Below are positions 50,889 to 59,604 of a stretch of DNA of 64,000 nucleotides, piece by piece. The stretch lies in assembly GCF_003814875.1 (NCBI RefSeq), contig NZ_RKQF01000001.1, positions 7,688,001-7,752,000 of the forward strand, written 5' to 3'. The translations under genes and the position numbers were made by a program. The stretch's first letter is position 1. Each line of letters opens with the position of its first letter. This stretch comes from Streptomyces sp. Ag109_O5-1. GTDB taxonomy: Bacteria > Actinomycetota > Actinomycetes > Streptomycetales > Streptomycetaceae. The notes under the pieces were generated by a model that was not told the DNA's origin, did no database searches, and worked only from the letters and a program-made list of their open reading frames with translations.

Positions 50889-52436
50889 ATGGCCACCGAC
50901 AGCTCCCCGGCCCGGCCCCGCACGGGCCCGGCGGACACCCGTGTGATCGTGGTGGGGGCCGGGCCCGTGGGCCTGTTCCTGGCCGGTGAACTCCGGCTGG
51001 GCGGCGCCGACGTGGTCGTCCTGGAACGGCTGCGTACCCCCACCACGGAGTCCCGCGCCTCCACCCTGCACGCCCGCACCGTGGAACTGTTCGACTGCCG
51101 CGGGCTGCTGGCCGCACTCGGCGATCCGTCGCGCGAACCGCGCGGCCACTTCGGCGGCGTGCCCATGGACCTGACCATGCCCAGCCCGCACTCCGGCCAG
51201 TGGAAGGTGCCCCAGACCCGGACCGAGGAGCTGCTCCAGGAGTGGGCCGGATCCCTCGGGGCGGATGTGCGCCGCGGCTGGGAGGTGCGCGGCCTCACCC
51301 AGCGCGACGGGCACGTGGACGTCGTCGCCGAGACCCCGGACGGGCCGCGGCGGCTGCGGGCGGCGTACCTCGTCGCCTGCGACGGCGAGGACAGCACCGT
51401 GCGCCGGCTGACCGGGGCGGACTTCCCCGGCACCCCGGCCGGGCGGGAGCTGCTGCGGGCGGACATCGCCGGCATCGACATCCCGAACCGGCGCTTCGAA
51501 CGCCTTGAGCGCGGCCTCGCCATCGCGGCCCGGATGCCCGGCGGGACCACCCGGGTGATGGTGCACGAGTTCGGCACCCCGGCCCCCGAGCGGACCGGCC
51601 CGCCCGCCTTCGCCGAGGTCGTCGGCGCCTGGCGGCGGGTCACCGGCGAGGACCTGGGTGGCGGACGCCCGGTCTGGCTCAACGCCTTCGGCGACGCCAA
51701 CCAGCAGCTCACCCAGTACCGGCACGGGCGGGTGCTGTTCGCCGGGGACGCCGCCCACCGCCAGATGCCCAGCGGCGGCCAGGCCCTCAACCTCGGACTG
51801 CAGGACGCCGCCAACCTCGGCTGGAAACTGGCCGCGGTGGTCTGCGGCCGGGCCTCGCAGGGACTGCTCGACACCTACCACGACGAACGGCACGAGGTCG
51901 GGCGCCGGGTGCTGGCCAACATCCGGGCCCAGGCACTGCTGCTGCTCGGCGACCGGGCGGTGGAACCGGCGCGCACCCTGCTCGGCGAGCTGATCGCCGC
52001 GGGACCCGCACGACAGCACCTCGCCGCCATGATCACCGGGCTCGACATCCGGCACCCCGTGGGCGGCGGCAGCCACCCGCTGCTCGGCGCGCGGCTGCCG
52101 CTCGGCACCCTGCCCACGCCGGACGGCCCGGTGGAGGTGGCCGCACTGTTGCGCACCGGACGCGGGCTGCTGCTCGTCTCCGAGTCCGCGCGGGCCGAAC
52201 TGCGCTGGCTCGGCAAGGTCTGGTCGGACCGGGTCACCCCGGTCGCGGTGCTGCCGGACGCCACCGGTCCGCTGCACGACACCGAGGGGCGGCCGTACGA
52301 CGCCAGGTCGCCGCTGCACGACGCCGACGGGCTGCTCGTCCGCCCGGACGGCCATGTCGCCTGGGCCGGCTCGGACCCCTGGGCGGCGACCGCGGCGATC
52401 CGGCACTGGTTCGGCCGTCCGGACCCCGGGCTGTGA
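50889..52436 (+). CDS. Aromatic polyketide FAD hydroxylase
   Basis: 515 aa. VVGAGPVGLFLAGELRLGG (FAD), YLVACDGEDSTVRRL and RVLFAGDAAHRQMPSGGQ, then a C-terminal thioredoxin-like domain ending HVAWAGSDPWAATAAIRHWF. It has the group A hydroxylase layout but diverges from the other two cluster hydroxylases at the substrate face (SPHSGQWKVPQTRTEELL). In angucycline pathways one such enzyme acts on prejadomycin-type intermediates. The start was set by the FAD motif, 3 bp after the aromatase stop. Confidence 0.93.
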   Translation: MATDSSPARPRTGPADTRVIVVGAGPVGLFLAGELRLGGADVVVLERLRTPTTESRASTLHARTVELFDCRGLLAALGDPSREPRGHFGGVPMDLTMPSPHSGQWKVPQTRTEELLQEWAGSLGADVRRGWEVRGLTQRDGHVDVVAETPDGPRRLRAAYLVACDGEDSTVRRLTGADFPGTPAGRELLRADIAGIDIPNRRFERLERGLAIAARMPGGTTRVMVHEFGTPAPERTGPPAFAEVVGAWRRVTGEDLGGGRPVWLNAFGDANQQLTQYRHGRVLFAGDAAHRQMPSGGQALNLGLQDAANLGWKLAAVVCGRASQGLLDTYHDERHEVGRRVLANIRAQALLLLGDRAVEPARTLLGELIAAGPARQHLAAMITGLDIRHPVGGGSHPLLGARLPLGTLPTPDGPVEVAALLRTGRGLLLVSESARAELRWLGKVWSDRVTPVAVLPDATGPLHDTEGRPYDARSPLHDADGLLVRPDGHVAWAGSDPWAATAAIRHWFGRPDPGL

Positions 52437-52476
52437 ACCCGGTTCAGCCGATTCATCAGATCAGAGAGGAAGCGCT

Positions 52477-54312
52477 GTGGACACGGATGTGATCGTCGTC
52501 GGCGCGGGGCCCACGGGCCTCATGCTGGCCGGGGAACTGCGGCTGGGCGGCGCCCGGGTCGTCGTCGTGGAGAAACTGGCGGCACCGACCGGGCAGTCCC
52601 GCGGGCTGGGGTTCACGGCCCGCGCCATGGAGGTGTTCGACCAGCGCGGGCTGCTGCCCCGCTTCGGACAGCTGGAGAAGAGCCCGATGGGCCACTTCGG
52701 CGGTGTGCAGTTCGACTACACCGTCCTGGAGGACGCCCACTTCGGGGCCCGCGGTGTCCCGCAGTCGCAGACCGAGGCCGTCCTGGAGGACTGGGCCGGG
52801 GAGCTGGGCGCGGACATCCGCCGGGGCTGGGAGCTGACCAAGCTGGCCGAGGACGCCGACGGCGTCGAGATCGTCGCGCAGGCGCCCGACGGCGAACAGC
52901 GGCTGCGCGCCGGGTACCTCGTGGGCTGCGACGGCGGTCAGAGCGTGGTGCGCCGGGCGGCCGGGTTCGACTTCCCCGGCCTGCCGGCCACCCGCCGGAT
53001 GTACCTGGCCGACGTCACCGGCTGCGAGATCCGCCCGCGCTTCCTCGGCGAGCGGCTGGAGCACGGCATGGTGATGGCCGCGCCGCTGGCGCCGGGCGTG
53101 GACCGGATCATCGTGTGCGAGCACGGCACCCCGGCCGGGGACCGGCCCGAGGACGTGCGGTTCGACGAGGTCGCCGCCGCCTGGGAGCGCATCACCGGAG
53201 AGTCGCTGGCCGGCGGCGGCGCCGACTGGGTCAGCTCCTTCACGGACGCCACCCGCCAGGTCTCCGCCTACCGCAAGGGCCGGGTGCTGCTCGCCGGGGA
53301 CGCCGCGCACGTCCATCTCCCGGCCGGTGGCCAGGGGTTGAGCACGGGCGTGCAGGACGCGGCCAACCTCGGCTGGAAACTGGCCGCGGTGGTCCGGGGC
53401 GGGGCGCCGGAGGGCCTGCTCGACACCTACCACGGCGAACGGCACCCCGTCGGCGCGCGGTTGCTGATGAACACCCGGGCCCAGGGCATGATCTTCCTCG
53501 GCGGTCCCGAGGCCGACCCGCTGCGCGCCCTGTTCACCGAACTGATGGGGCTGCAGGAGGTGCGCCGCCGTCTCGCCGGCGTCGTCAGCCACCTCGACGT
53601 CAGCTACGACCTGGGCCCCGGCACCCACCCCCTGCTCGGCCGCCGCCTGCCGCCGCGCCCGCTGCACCTGCCCGACGGCACGGCCACCACCACGACGGCC
53701 CTGCTGCACCCGGCCCACGGCGTCCTCCTGGACCTGACCGACAACCCCGCCCTGCGCGAGGCCGCGGCCCCGTGGGCGGACCGGGTCACGGTCGTCCGCG
53801 CCGCCCCGGACCACCTCGGCGTCTTCGCCGGCGCGACGGCCCTCCTGATCCGCCCCGACGGCCACGTGGCCTGGACAACGGGCGGCGGCCCTCTGCCGAC
53901 CGGCCCCCAGCCCGCCCTGGCCACGACCGGCCCCGGCTCCCTCACCGACGCCACCACCCGTCCCATCTCCGACCCCGAATCCCGAGCGGAGGCTGCTTTG
54001 TCAGGCACTGACACAGCCGATCCCCGCGCTGGGGCCGCCTTGTCGGGCACCGGCGCAGTCGATCTCCGTACGGCGGCTGCCTTGTCCGGCGCCGGTACAG
54101 CCGATCCTCGTGCGGAGGCCGTCCTGTCCGGCACCGGCGCACCCGATCCCCGTACGGCGGCCGCCCCGACAGCCCCCCGGCCCACGGGCGCCGCCTCCGA
54201 CCCCGCTTCCGCCACGCCCGCCCCCGCGTCCACCCGCACGGACCTCGCCACCTCCGTGGACGCCCTGGTCGTCGCCCTCCACCACTGGTTCGGTTCCCCG
54301 GAGGTGGGGTGA
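52477..54312 (+). CDS. Aromatic polyketide FAD hydroxylase with repeat insertion
   Basis: 611 aa from GTG behind AGAGAGGA. Motifs VVGAGPTGLMLAGELRLGG, YLVGCDGGQSVVRR and RVLLAGDAAHVHLPAGGQG. It is the closest paralogue of the 29.7-31.2 kb hydroxylase but about 120 residues longer. All the extra length lies between HVAWTTGGG and the final LHHWFGSPE, which are adjacent in the paralogues: it contains four 14-residue repeats plus Pro/Ala/Thr-rich sequence. The catalytic part is complete, so it is probably active. Confidence 0.93.
   Translation: MDTDVIVVGAGPTGLMLAGELRLGGARVVVVEKLAAPTGQSRGLGFTARAMEVFDQRGLLPRFGQLEKSPMGHFGGVQFDYTVLEDAHFGARGVPQSQTEAVLEDWAGELGADIRRGWELTKLAEDADGVEIVAQAPDGEQRLRAGYLVGCDGGQSVVRRAAGFDFPGLPATRRMYLADVTGCEIRPRFLGERLEHGMVMAAPLAPGVDRIIVCEHGTPAGDRPEDVRFDEVAAAWERITGESLAGGGADWVSSFTDATRQVSAYRKGRVLLAGDAAHVHLPAGGQGLSTGVQDAANLGWKLAAVVRGGAPEGLLDTYHGERHPVGARLLMNTRAQGMIFLGGPEADPLRALFTELMGLQEVRRRLAGVVSHLDVSYDLGPGTHPLLGRRLPPRPLHLPDGTATTTTALLHPAHGVLLDLTDNPALREAAAPWADRVTVVRAAPDHLGVFAGATALLIRPDGHVAWTTGGGPLPTGPQPALATTGPGSLTDATTRPISDPESRAEAALSGTDTADPRAGAALSGTGAVDLRTAAALSGAGTADPRAEAVLSGTGAPDPRTAAAPTAPRPTGAASDPASATPAPASTRTDLATSVDALVVALHHWFGSPEVG
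53986..54153 (+). repeat. Four 42-bp in-frame tandem repeats inside hydroxylase gene
   Basis: Encodes AEAALSGTDTADPR, AGAALSGTGAVDLR, TAAALSGAGTADPR and AEAVLSGTGAPDPR. TTG and TCA codons that are rare elsewhere in the gene occur here, suggesting recent, locally generated sequence. Confidence 0.9.
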
Positions 54313-54316
54313 TCCC

Positions 54317-55192
54317 ATGGGCACCGCGTCCCTGTCCGTCGGCCCGCGGGTGCGGCGGATCACGCTCGACGCCGCCGGGCACACCCTGTCGGCCCTGCTG
54401 AGCGCACCCGAGGGCCCGCCGCGGGCCACCGTGGTCGCCCTGCACGGTGCCGGTATGAGCGCGGGGTACTTCGACGGCGGGGCGCAGCCCGATGCCTCCC
54501 TCTGCGCACTGGGGGCGCATCTGGGGTTCGCGGTCCTCGCCGTCGACCGGCCCGGTTACGGCGACTCCGCGACCGGGCTCCCCGAGGGCCTGGACCTGGC
54601 CGGGCAGGCCCGCGTGCTGCGGGCCGCGCTCGACCGCTTCGGCGCCGAGTACGACATCGGCGGTGGAACGTTCCTGCTCGCGCACTCCTTCGGCGGCAAA
54701 CTCGCCCTGACCCTGGCCGCCGAAGCCCCGCCGGCCGGACTCCTCGGCCTGGACATCTCCGGCTGCGGCCACCGCTACGCCCCGCGCTCCGCGGAACTGC
54801 TCGCCGGACCCGAGCGGGCCCGCTGGAAGTACAACTGGGGCCGGCTGGCCCTGTATCCGCCGGCCACCTTCCAGCACAGTGCCACCCTGGTGAAGCCCAT
54901 CCCCGAGCGGGAGCTGAGTGCCGCGTCGGACTGGCCGGGGGTGTTCGACGCGCTCGCCCCGCACATCCGCGTCCCGGTACGGCTCACCTTCGCCGAGCAC
55001 GAGCTGTGGTGGCGGCACGACGCCGACGCCCTCGACGACCTGCGGGCCCGGCTCAGCGCCGCGCCCCGGGTGGTCGTCGACCGGCAGCCCGACGCCGGGC
55101 ACAACATCAGCCTGGGCCGCACCGCCCGCTCCTACCATCTGCGCGCGCTCGCCTTCTTCGAGGAGTGCCTGCCGGAGCGGGACGGGCCATGA
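54317..55192 (+). CDS. Alpha/beta-hydrolase
   Basis: 291 aa. Oxyanion motif ALHGAGMSAGYF, nucleophile elbow AHSFGG, and catalytic His near PDAGHNISLG. It may hydrolyse the polyketide from its carrier or cleave an ester or lactone in tailoring. It ends with an ATGA overlap to the exporter gene. No signal peptide. Confidence 0.88.
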   Translation: MGTASLSVGPRVRRITLDAAGHTLSALLSAPEGPPRATVVALHGAGMSAGYFDGGAQPDASLCALGAHLGFAVLAVDRPGYGDSATGLPEGLDLAGQARVLRAALDRFGAEYDIGGGTFLLAHSFGGKLALTLAAEAPPAGLLGLDISGCGHRYAPRSAELLAGPERARWKYNWGRLALYPPATFQHSATLVKPIPERELSAASDWPGVFDALAPHIRVPVRLTFAEHELWWRHDADALDDLRARLSAAPRVVVDRQPDAGHNISLGRTARSYHLRALAFFEECLPERDGP

Positions 55193-56502
55193 CACGTGAC
55201 ATGACACGGGCCATGGCCGAAGGACCGGCCCGCCGGCTGCTGACCGGCAGCCTGCGCTCGCTGACCGTGCGGAACTTCCGGCTCTTCGCGGCCGGCCAGG
55301 TCGTCTCCGCCACCGGCACCTGGATGATGGTCGTCGCCCAGGACTGGCTCGTCCTCGACCTGTCCGGCGGCTCCGGGACCGCACTCGCCACCGTCACCGC
55401 GCTGCAGTTCACACCGATGCTGCTGCTGACCCTGTACGGCGGCCGGCTCGCCGACCGCCACGACAAGCGCGCCCTGCTGACCGGAGCCAACGTCGTCTCC
55501 GGGGTGTTCGCGCTGGCCCTCGGCCTGCTGGTGGTGTCCGGCGGCGCCCGGCTCTGGCAGGTCTGCGTGTTCGCCGCGGCCCTCGGCGTCGCGGGCGCCG
55601 TCGAGGTGCCCGCCCGGCTGTCCTTCATCGCCGAGCTCGTCGGACCCGACCTGGTGCCCAACGCCTCCGCGCTCAGCGGCGCCTACTTCAACATCGCGCG
55701 GGTGCTGGGCCCGTCCCTGGCCGGGCTGCTGATCGCGGCCACCGGCACCGGCACCGTGATGCTCCTCAACGCGGTGAGCTACGCGGCCACCGTGGCCGGG
55801 CTGCGCGCCATGCGGCCGGAGGAGCTGCACCGCCCGCCCCGCCCGGCCGCCGGCCCCGCCCGGGTCGTCGAGGGCCTGGCCGAACTCCGCTCGCGCCCCG
55901 ACCTGGTGGCCACCCTGTCCCTGGTCGCGGCGGTGGCCCTGTTCGGCCTGAACCTCCAGCTCACCCTGCCGCTCATGGCACGCACCGTGTTCCATACGGA
56001 CGCCGCGTCCTTCGGCCTGCTCACCGCCGCGCTCGCCGCCGGTTCGCTGCTGGCCGCCTTCGCCGGCACCCTGCGCCGCAGCCGCCCCTCGGCCCGCCTG
56101 GTCACCGGCTGGGCCTGCGCCTTCGGCGCGCTCGCCGCGGCCACCGGCTGGGCGCCGAACCTGCCGACGGCACTGGTGCTGCTCGTACCGACCGGCTTCG
56201 CGTCCCTGTACTTCGCCCAGGCCGCCAACCACCGCGTCCAGCTGGGCAGCGACCCCGCCCACCGGGGCCGTGTCATGGCCGTCTACACCCTGATCCTCCA
56301 GGGCACCGCACCGCTCGGCGCCGTCTTCGTCGGCGCCGCCACCCACTACCTGGGAACCCGCTCCGCCCTCTGGGCGGGCGGCCTGATCTCACTGGCCGCC
56401 GCGCTCGTCGCGGCCGCCGCCGACCGCGGCGACGCGCCCGCCGGGCGATCCCCGGCCGTGCGGACGCCGGCCCACACCACCGGAACCGGGAGCCGCCCGT
56501 GA
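55189..56502 (+). CDS. MFS exporter (EntS/MFS_3-like)
   Basis: 437 aa, 12 membrane segments. RNFRLFAAGQVVSATGTWMM at the N-terminus and GGRLADRHDKRALL in loop 2-3 are typical of the MFS_3 group. Second exporter of the cluster, embedded in the biosynthetic operon, so probably the dedicated product pump. Confidence 0.9.
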   Translation: MTRDMTRAMAEGPARRLLTGSLRSLTVRNFRLFAAGQVVSATGTWMMVVAQDWLVLDLSGGSGTALATVTALQFTPMLLLTLYGGRLADRHDKRALLTGANVVSGVFALALGLLVVSGGARLWQVCVFAAALGVAGAVEVPARLSFIAELVGPDLVPNASALSGAYFNIARVLGPSLAGLLIAATGTGTVMLLNAVSYAATVAGLRAMRPEELHRPPRPAAGPARVVEGLAELRSRPDLVATLSLVAAVALFGLNLQLTLPLMARTVFHTDAASFGLLTAALAAGSLLAAFAGTLRRSRPSARLVTGWACAFGALAAATGWAPNLPTALVLLVPTGFASLYFAQAANHRVQLGSDPAHRGRVMAVYTLILQGTAPLGAVFVGAATHYLGTRSALWAGGLISLAAALVAAAADRGDAPAGRSPAVRTPAHTTGTGSRP

Positions 56503-57365
56503 ACCTCCCCGTCGTACCGAACGCCCCGCGCTCCACCCTGGAAGTGGGCGCGTCGGACCTGCACATCTGGCTGCTGCCGCCGCCCGCCTCGGAACGTGAC
56601 GTACCGGTCGTCGAACTCGACATCGAGGAGCGACGGCGGGCCGCGGCCTACCGCCGGCAAGAAGACCGGCAGATGTACGCCGCCGCCCATGTGGGGCTGC
56701 GCCGGGTGCTGTCGGTCTACACCGGTGTCGCGCCGCAGCGGCTGCCCCTCGGCCGGGAGTGGTGCGAGGAGTGCGAGGAGCGGCACGGCCGCCCGGTCCT
56801 GGTCGACCTGCCGGGTGCCCCCGAGTTCTCCCTCTCGCACAGCCACGGTCTGGCCATGGTCGCGATCGCGCGCACCCGGGTCGGCGTCGACGTCCAGGTC
56901 CTGCCGTCACCGTCCACCGTGGAGGCCTGTCTGTCCTCGCTGCACCCGGCCGAACAGCAGGAGATCACCCGGCTGTCGGAGGACCGGCGGCAGATGGCCT
57001 TCGCCCGGCTGTGGTCCCGCAAGGAGGCCTATCTGAAGGGGCTCGGCACCGGCCTCGCCCGTGCCGCCGACATCGACTACCTCGGCGAGGCGGCCGAGTC
57101 CTGGCGTCCGACCGGCTGGGCGGTGCGCAACGTACCGCTGTGCGACGGCCATGTCGGCGCCGCGGCCGCGGCCGGCGACAAGGACTGGCGGGTCTCCATG
57201 TACTCCGTGCCCGCCGAGTGGCTCTACGCCCGGGACGCCGTCGAGCGGATCGCCACCGTCGAACCGGGCCTGCGCACCGTGCTGCGCGCCCACAACCCGT
57301 CCTCCGTCCAGACGCACGCCCTCATCGACACCAGGAACAGGAAGGAAAGGGCCCAGGCATCATGA
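56499..57365 (+). CDS. Sfp-type 4'-phosphopantetheinyl transferase (JadM-like)
   Basis: 288 aa from a GTG overlapping the exporter stop. Motifs: FSLSHSHGLAMVAIA, GVDVQ (metal-binding Asp; the usual Glu is Gln) and WSRKEAYLKG. It converts apo-ACP to holo-ACP. Two ACP genes in this operon are the obvious substrates. A cysteine-containing WCEECEERHG segment is noted. Confidence 0.94.
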   Translation: MNLPVVPNAPRSTLEVGASDLHIWLLPPPASERDVPVVELDIEERRRAAAYRRQEDRQMYAAAHVGLRRVLSVYTGVAPQRLPLGREWCEECEERHGRPVLVDLPGAPEFSLSHSHGLAMVAIARTRVGVDVQVLPSPSTVEACLSSLHPAEQQEITRLSEDRRQMAFARLWSRKEAYLKGLGTGLARAADIDYLGEAAESWRPTGWAVRNVPLCDGHVGAAAAAGDKDWRVSMYSVPAEWLYARDAVERIATVEPGLRTVLRAHNPSSVQTHALIDTRNRKERAQAS

Positions 57366-58969
57366 CCGTCACCGATCCCGAAAGTCCCGTGCTGGAGACC
57401 GCCCCGGACACCCCGGACGCCTGCGAGGTCGACCGGCTGACCGAACTGCAGACCATCAAGGACCTGGCCCGCACGGGCCACGACCCCAAGGCCACCGAGC
57501 GCCAGCACGCCAAGGGCAAGCTGACCGCCCACGAACGCATCGAACTGCTCCTGGACCCGGGCTCGTTCACCGAGGTCGAGCAGTTGCGCCGGCACCGCGC
57601 CACCGGCTTCGGCCTGGAGAAGAAGCGCCCCTACACCGACGGCGTGATCACCGGCTGGGGCACGGTCCACGGCCGTACCGTCTTCGTGTACGCCCACGAC
57701 TTCCGGATCTTCGGCGGCGCCCTCGGCGAGGCCCACGCCCAGAAGATCCACAAGATCATGGACATGGCCGTGGCGGCGGGGGCCCCGCTCGTGTCCCTGA
57801 ACGACGGCGCCGGCGCCCGGATCCAGGAGGGCGTCTCCGCGCTCGCCGGCTACGGCGGCATCTTCCAGCGCAACACCCGCGCCTCCGGGGTGATCCCGCA
57901 GATCAGCGTGATGCTCGGCCCCTGCGCGGGCGGCGCCGCCTACTCGCCCGCCCTGACCGACTTCGTCTTCATGGTCCGCGACATCGCCCAGATGTTCATC
58001 ACCGGACCCGACGTGGTCAAGGCGGTCACCGGCGAGGAGATCACCCAGAACGACCTCGGCGGCGCCGACGTGCACGCCAGCGCCTCGGGCGTGGCCCACT
58101 TCGCCTACGACGACGTCCGCAGCTGCATGGAGGACGTACGGCACCTGCTGTCGCTGCTGCCGTCCAACAACCGCGAGCTGCCGCCCCGGACGCCCGCCAC
58201 GGACCCGGCCGACCGGCGCACCGACCGGGTCCTGGAACTGGTCCCCGGGGACCCCGGCCGGGTCTACGACATCCGTACCGTCATCGAGGAGATCGTCGAC
58301 GACGGCGACTACTTCGAGATCCACGCCGACTGGGCGACCAACGTGGTGTGCGCGCTGTCCCGGCTGGACGGCGAGGTCGTCGGGATCGTCGCCAGCCAGC
58401 CGGCCTCCTTCGCCGGTGTCCTGGACATCGACGCCAGTGAAAAGGCCGCGCGGTTCGTGCAGTTCTGCGACGCCTTCAACATCCCGCTGGTCACCCTGAT
58501 CGACGTACCGGGTTTCCTGCCCGGCGTGGCCCAGGAGCACAACGGCATCATCCGCCGCGGGGCCAAGCTCCTCTACGCCTACTGCAACGCCACCGTCCCC
58601 CGGATCTCCCTGGTCCTGCGCAAAGCCTACGGCGGCGCGTACATAGTCATGGACTCCCGCTCGATCGGCACCGACCTGGCCCTCGCCTGGCCCACCAACG
58701 AGATCGCGGTGATGGGCGCCGAGGGCGCGGCGAACGTGATCTTCCGCCGGGAGATCGCGGCGGCGGACGACCCGGAGGCCACCCGCGCCCAGAAGATCAA
58801 GGAGTACCAGTCGGAGCTGATGCACCCCTACTACGCGGCCGAGCGCGGGCTGATCGACGACGTCATCGACCCGCGGGCGACCCGCTCCACCCTCATCCGC
58901 GCCCTTGCGATGCTCCGCAGCAAGCAGGCCGACCTGCCGTCGCGCAAGCACGGCAACCCGCCGCAGTGA
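57362..58969 (+). CDS. Acyl-CoA carboxylase beta subunit (carboxyltransferase)
   Basis: 535 aa. N-terminal KGKLTAHERIELLLDPGSF, oxyanion regions SLNDGAGARIQEGVSALAG and VPGFLPGVAQEHNGIIRRGA, and the C-terminal PYYAAERGLIDDVIDPR. Transfers CO2 from biotin to acetyl- or propionyl-CoA. Together with the alpha subunit at the operon start and the epsilon subunit next door it gives a cluster-specific malonyl-CoA supply. ATGA-type overlap on both sides. Confidence 0.95.
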   Translation: MTVTDPESPVLETAPDTPDACEVDRLTELQTIKDLARTGHDPKATERQHAKGKLTAHERIELLLDPGSFTEVEQLRRHRATGFGLEKKRPYTDGVITGWGTVHGRTVFVYAHDFRIFGGALGEAHAQKIHKIMDMAVAAGAPLVSLNDGAGARIQEGVSALAGYGGIFQRNTRASGVIPQISVMLGPCAGGAAYSPALTDFVFMVRDIAQMFITGPDVVKAVTGEEITQNDLGGADVHASASGVAHFAYDDVRSCMEDVRHLLSLLPSNNRELPPRTPATDPADRRTDRVLELVPGDPGRVYDIRTVIEEIVDDGDYFEIHADWATNVVCALSRLDGEVVGIVASQPASFAGVLDIDASEKAARFVQFCDAFNIPLVTLIDVPGFLPGVAQEHNGIIRRGAKLLYAYCNATVPRISLVLRKAYGGAYIVMDSRSIGTDLALAWPTNEIAVMGAEGAANVIFRREIAAADDPEATRAQKIKEYQSELMHPYYAAERGLIDDVIDPRATRSTLIRALAMLRSKQADLPSRKHGNPPQ

Positions 58970-59202
58970 GCGCGGCGGAGGGCGCGGACGGCGCCCTGGT
59001 CATCAAGGTGGTGAAGGGCGAGGCGAGCCCCGCCGAGCTCGCCGCCCTGACCACCGTCCTGCTCGCCCGCGCGGCCGCCCTGGCCGCCGCGGACCCCAGC
59101 CCCCTGGCACCCCGCCCGGTGGCCGGCTGGCACCGCCCGGAACGCCTCGCGATCCACCGCGACCCCCGCGGCTGGCACATCGCGGGCGCCCGCGCGGCGT
59201 GA
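58966..59202 (+). CDS. Acyl-CoA carboxylase epsilon subunit
   Basis: 78 aa from GTG overlapping the beta-subunit stop. LVIKVVKGEASPAELAALTT followed by WHRPERLAIHRDPRGWHIAG are the two blocks of the actinobacterial AccE/PccE family, which stabilises the alpha-beta complex. Confidence 0.88.
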   Translation: MSAAEGADGALVIKVVKGEASPAELAALTTVLLARAAALAAADPSPLAPRPVAGWHRPERLAIHRDPRGWHIAGARAA

Positions 59203-59261
59203 TGCCGGTCCCCGGCTCGGTACCCGGCCACACCCACCCCGGACGAAAGGACGACGAGACC

Positions 59262-59573
59262 GTGTCAGTCATACCGACGACGAGCGCGCTGAACCTGGGC
59301 GCGCTGCGGGAGACCCCCGACGACGACCGCCGGCAGGTGTTCGAACTGTTCCTCTGCCGGAACCTGGCCCGGCACCTGGACATCCCCCCGGCCCACCGCA
59401 TCGCCCGCGACCGCCCCCTGCACACCCAGGGCCTCGACTCCCTCACGGCCCTGACCCTCCAGCGCACCCTGGAGTCGGCCCTGAACATCCCGGTCCCGGC
59501 CCACCACCTCCTGCGCGAGCAGTCGGTCGGCGAACTGGCCGCGACCCTGAGCGAGTTGGTCGACCGGTCCTGA
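59262..59573 (+). CDS. Second, modular-PKS-like acyl carrier protein
   Basis: 103 aa from a GTG 11 nt after GAAAGG; an ATG overlapping the epsilon-subunit stop (59202) would add 20 residues. Ser lies in HTQGLDSLTALTLQRTLE, with a C-terminal SVGELAATLSELV. The GLDSL type is that of modular PKS or loading ACPs, not the LGYES type of the minimal-PKS ACP. Last gene of the operon. It might carry a starter unit or a tailoring group. Confidence 0.87.
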   Translation: MSVIPTTSALNLGALRETPDDDRRQVFELFLCRNLARHLDIPPAHRIARDRPLHTQGLDSLTALTLQRTLESALNIPVPAHHLLREQSVGELAATLSELVDRS

Positions 59574-59585
59574 ACCTCCGGCACA

Positions 59586-59601
59586 ACCGCGGCCCCGCGG
59601 T
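59586..59601. terminator. Short hairpin between convergent genes
   Basis: ACCGCGG / CCGCGGT, 7-bp stem, 13 bp after the operon's last stop. Confidence 0.45.
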
Positions 59602-59604
59602 GGC

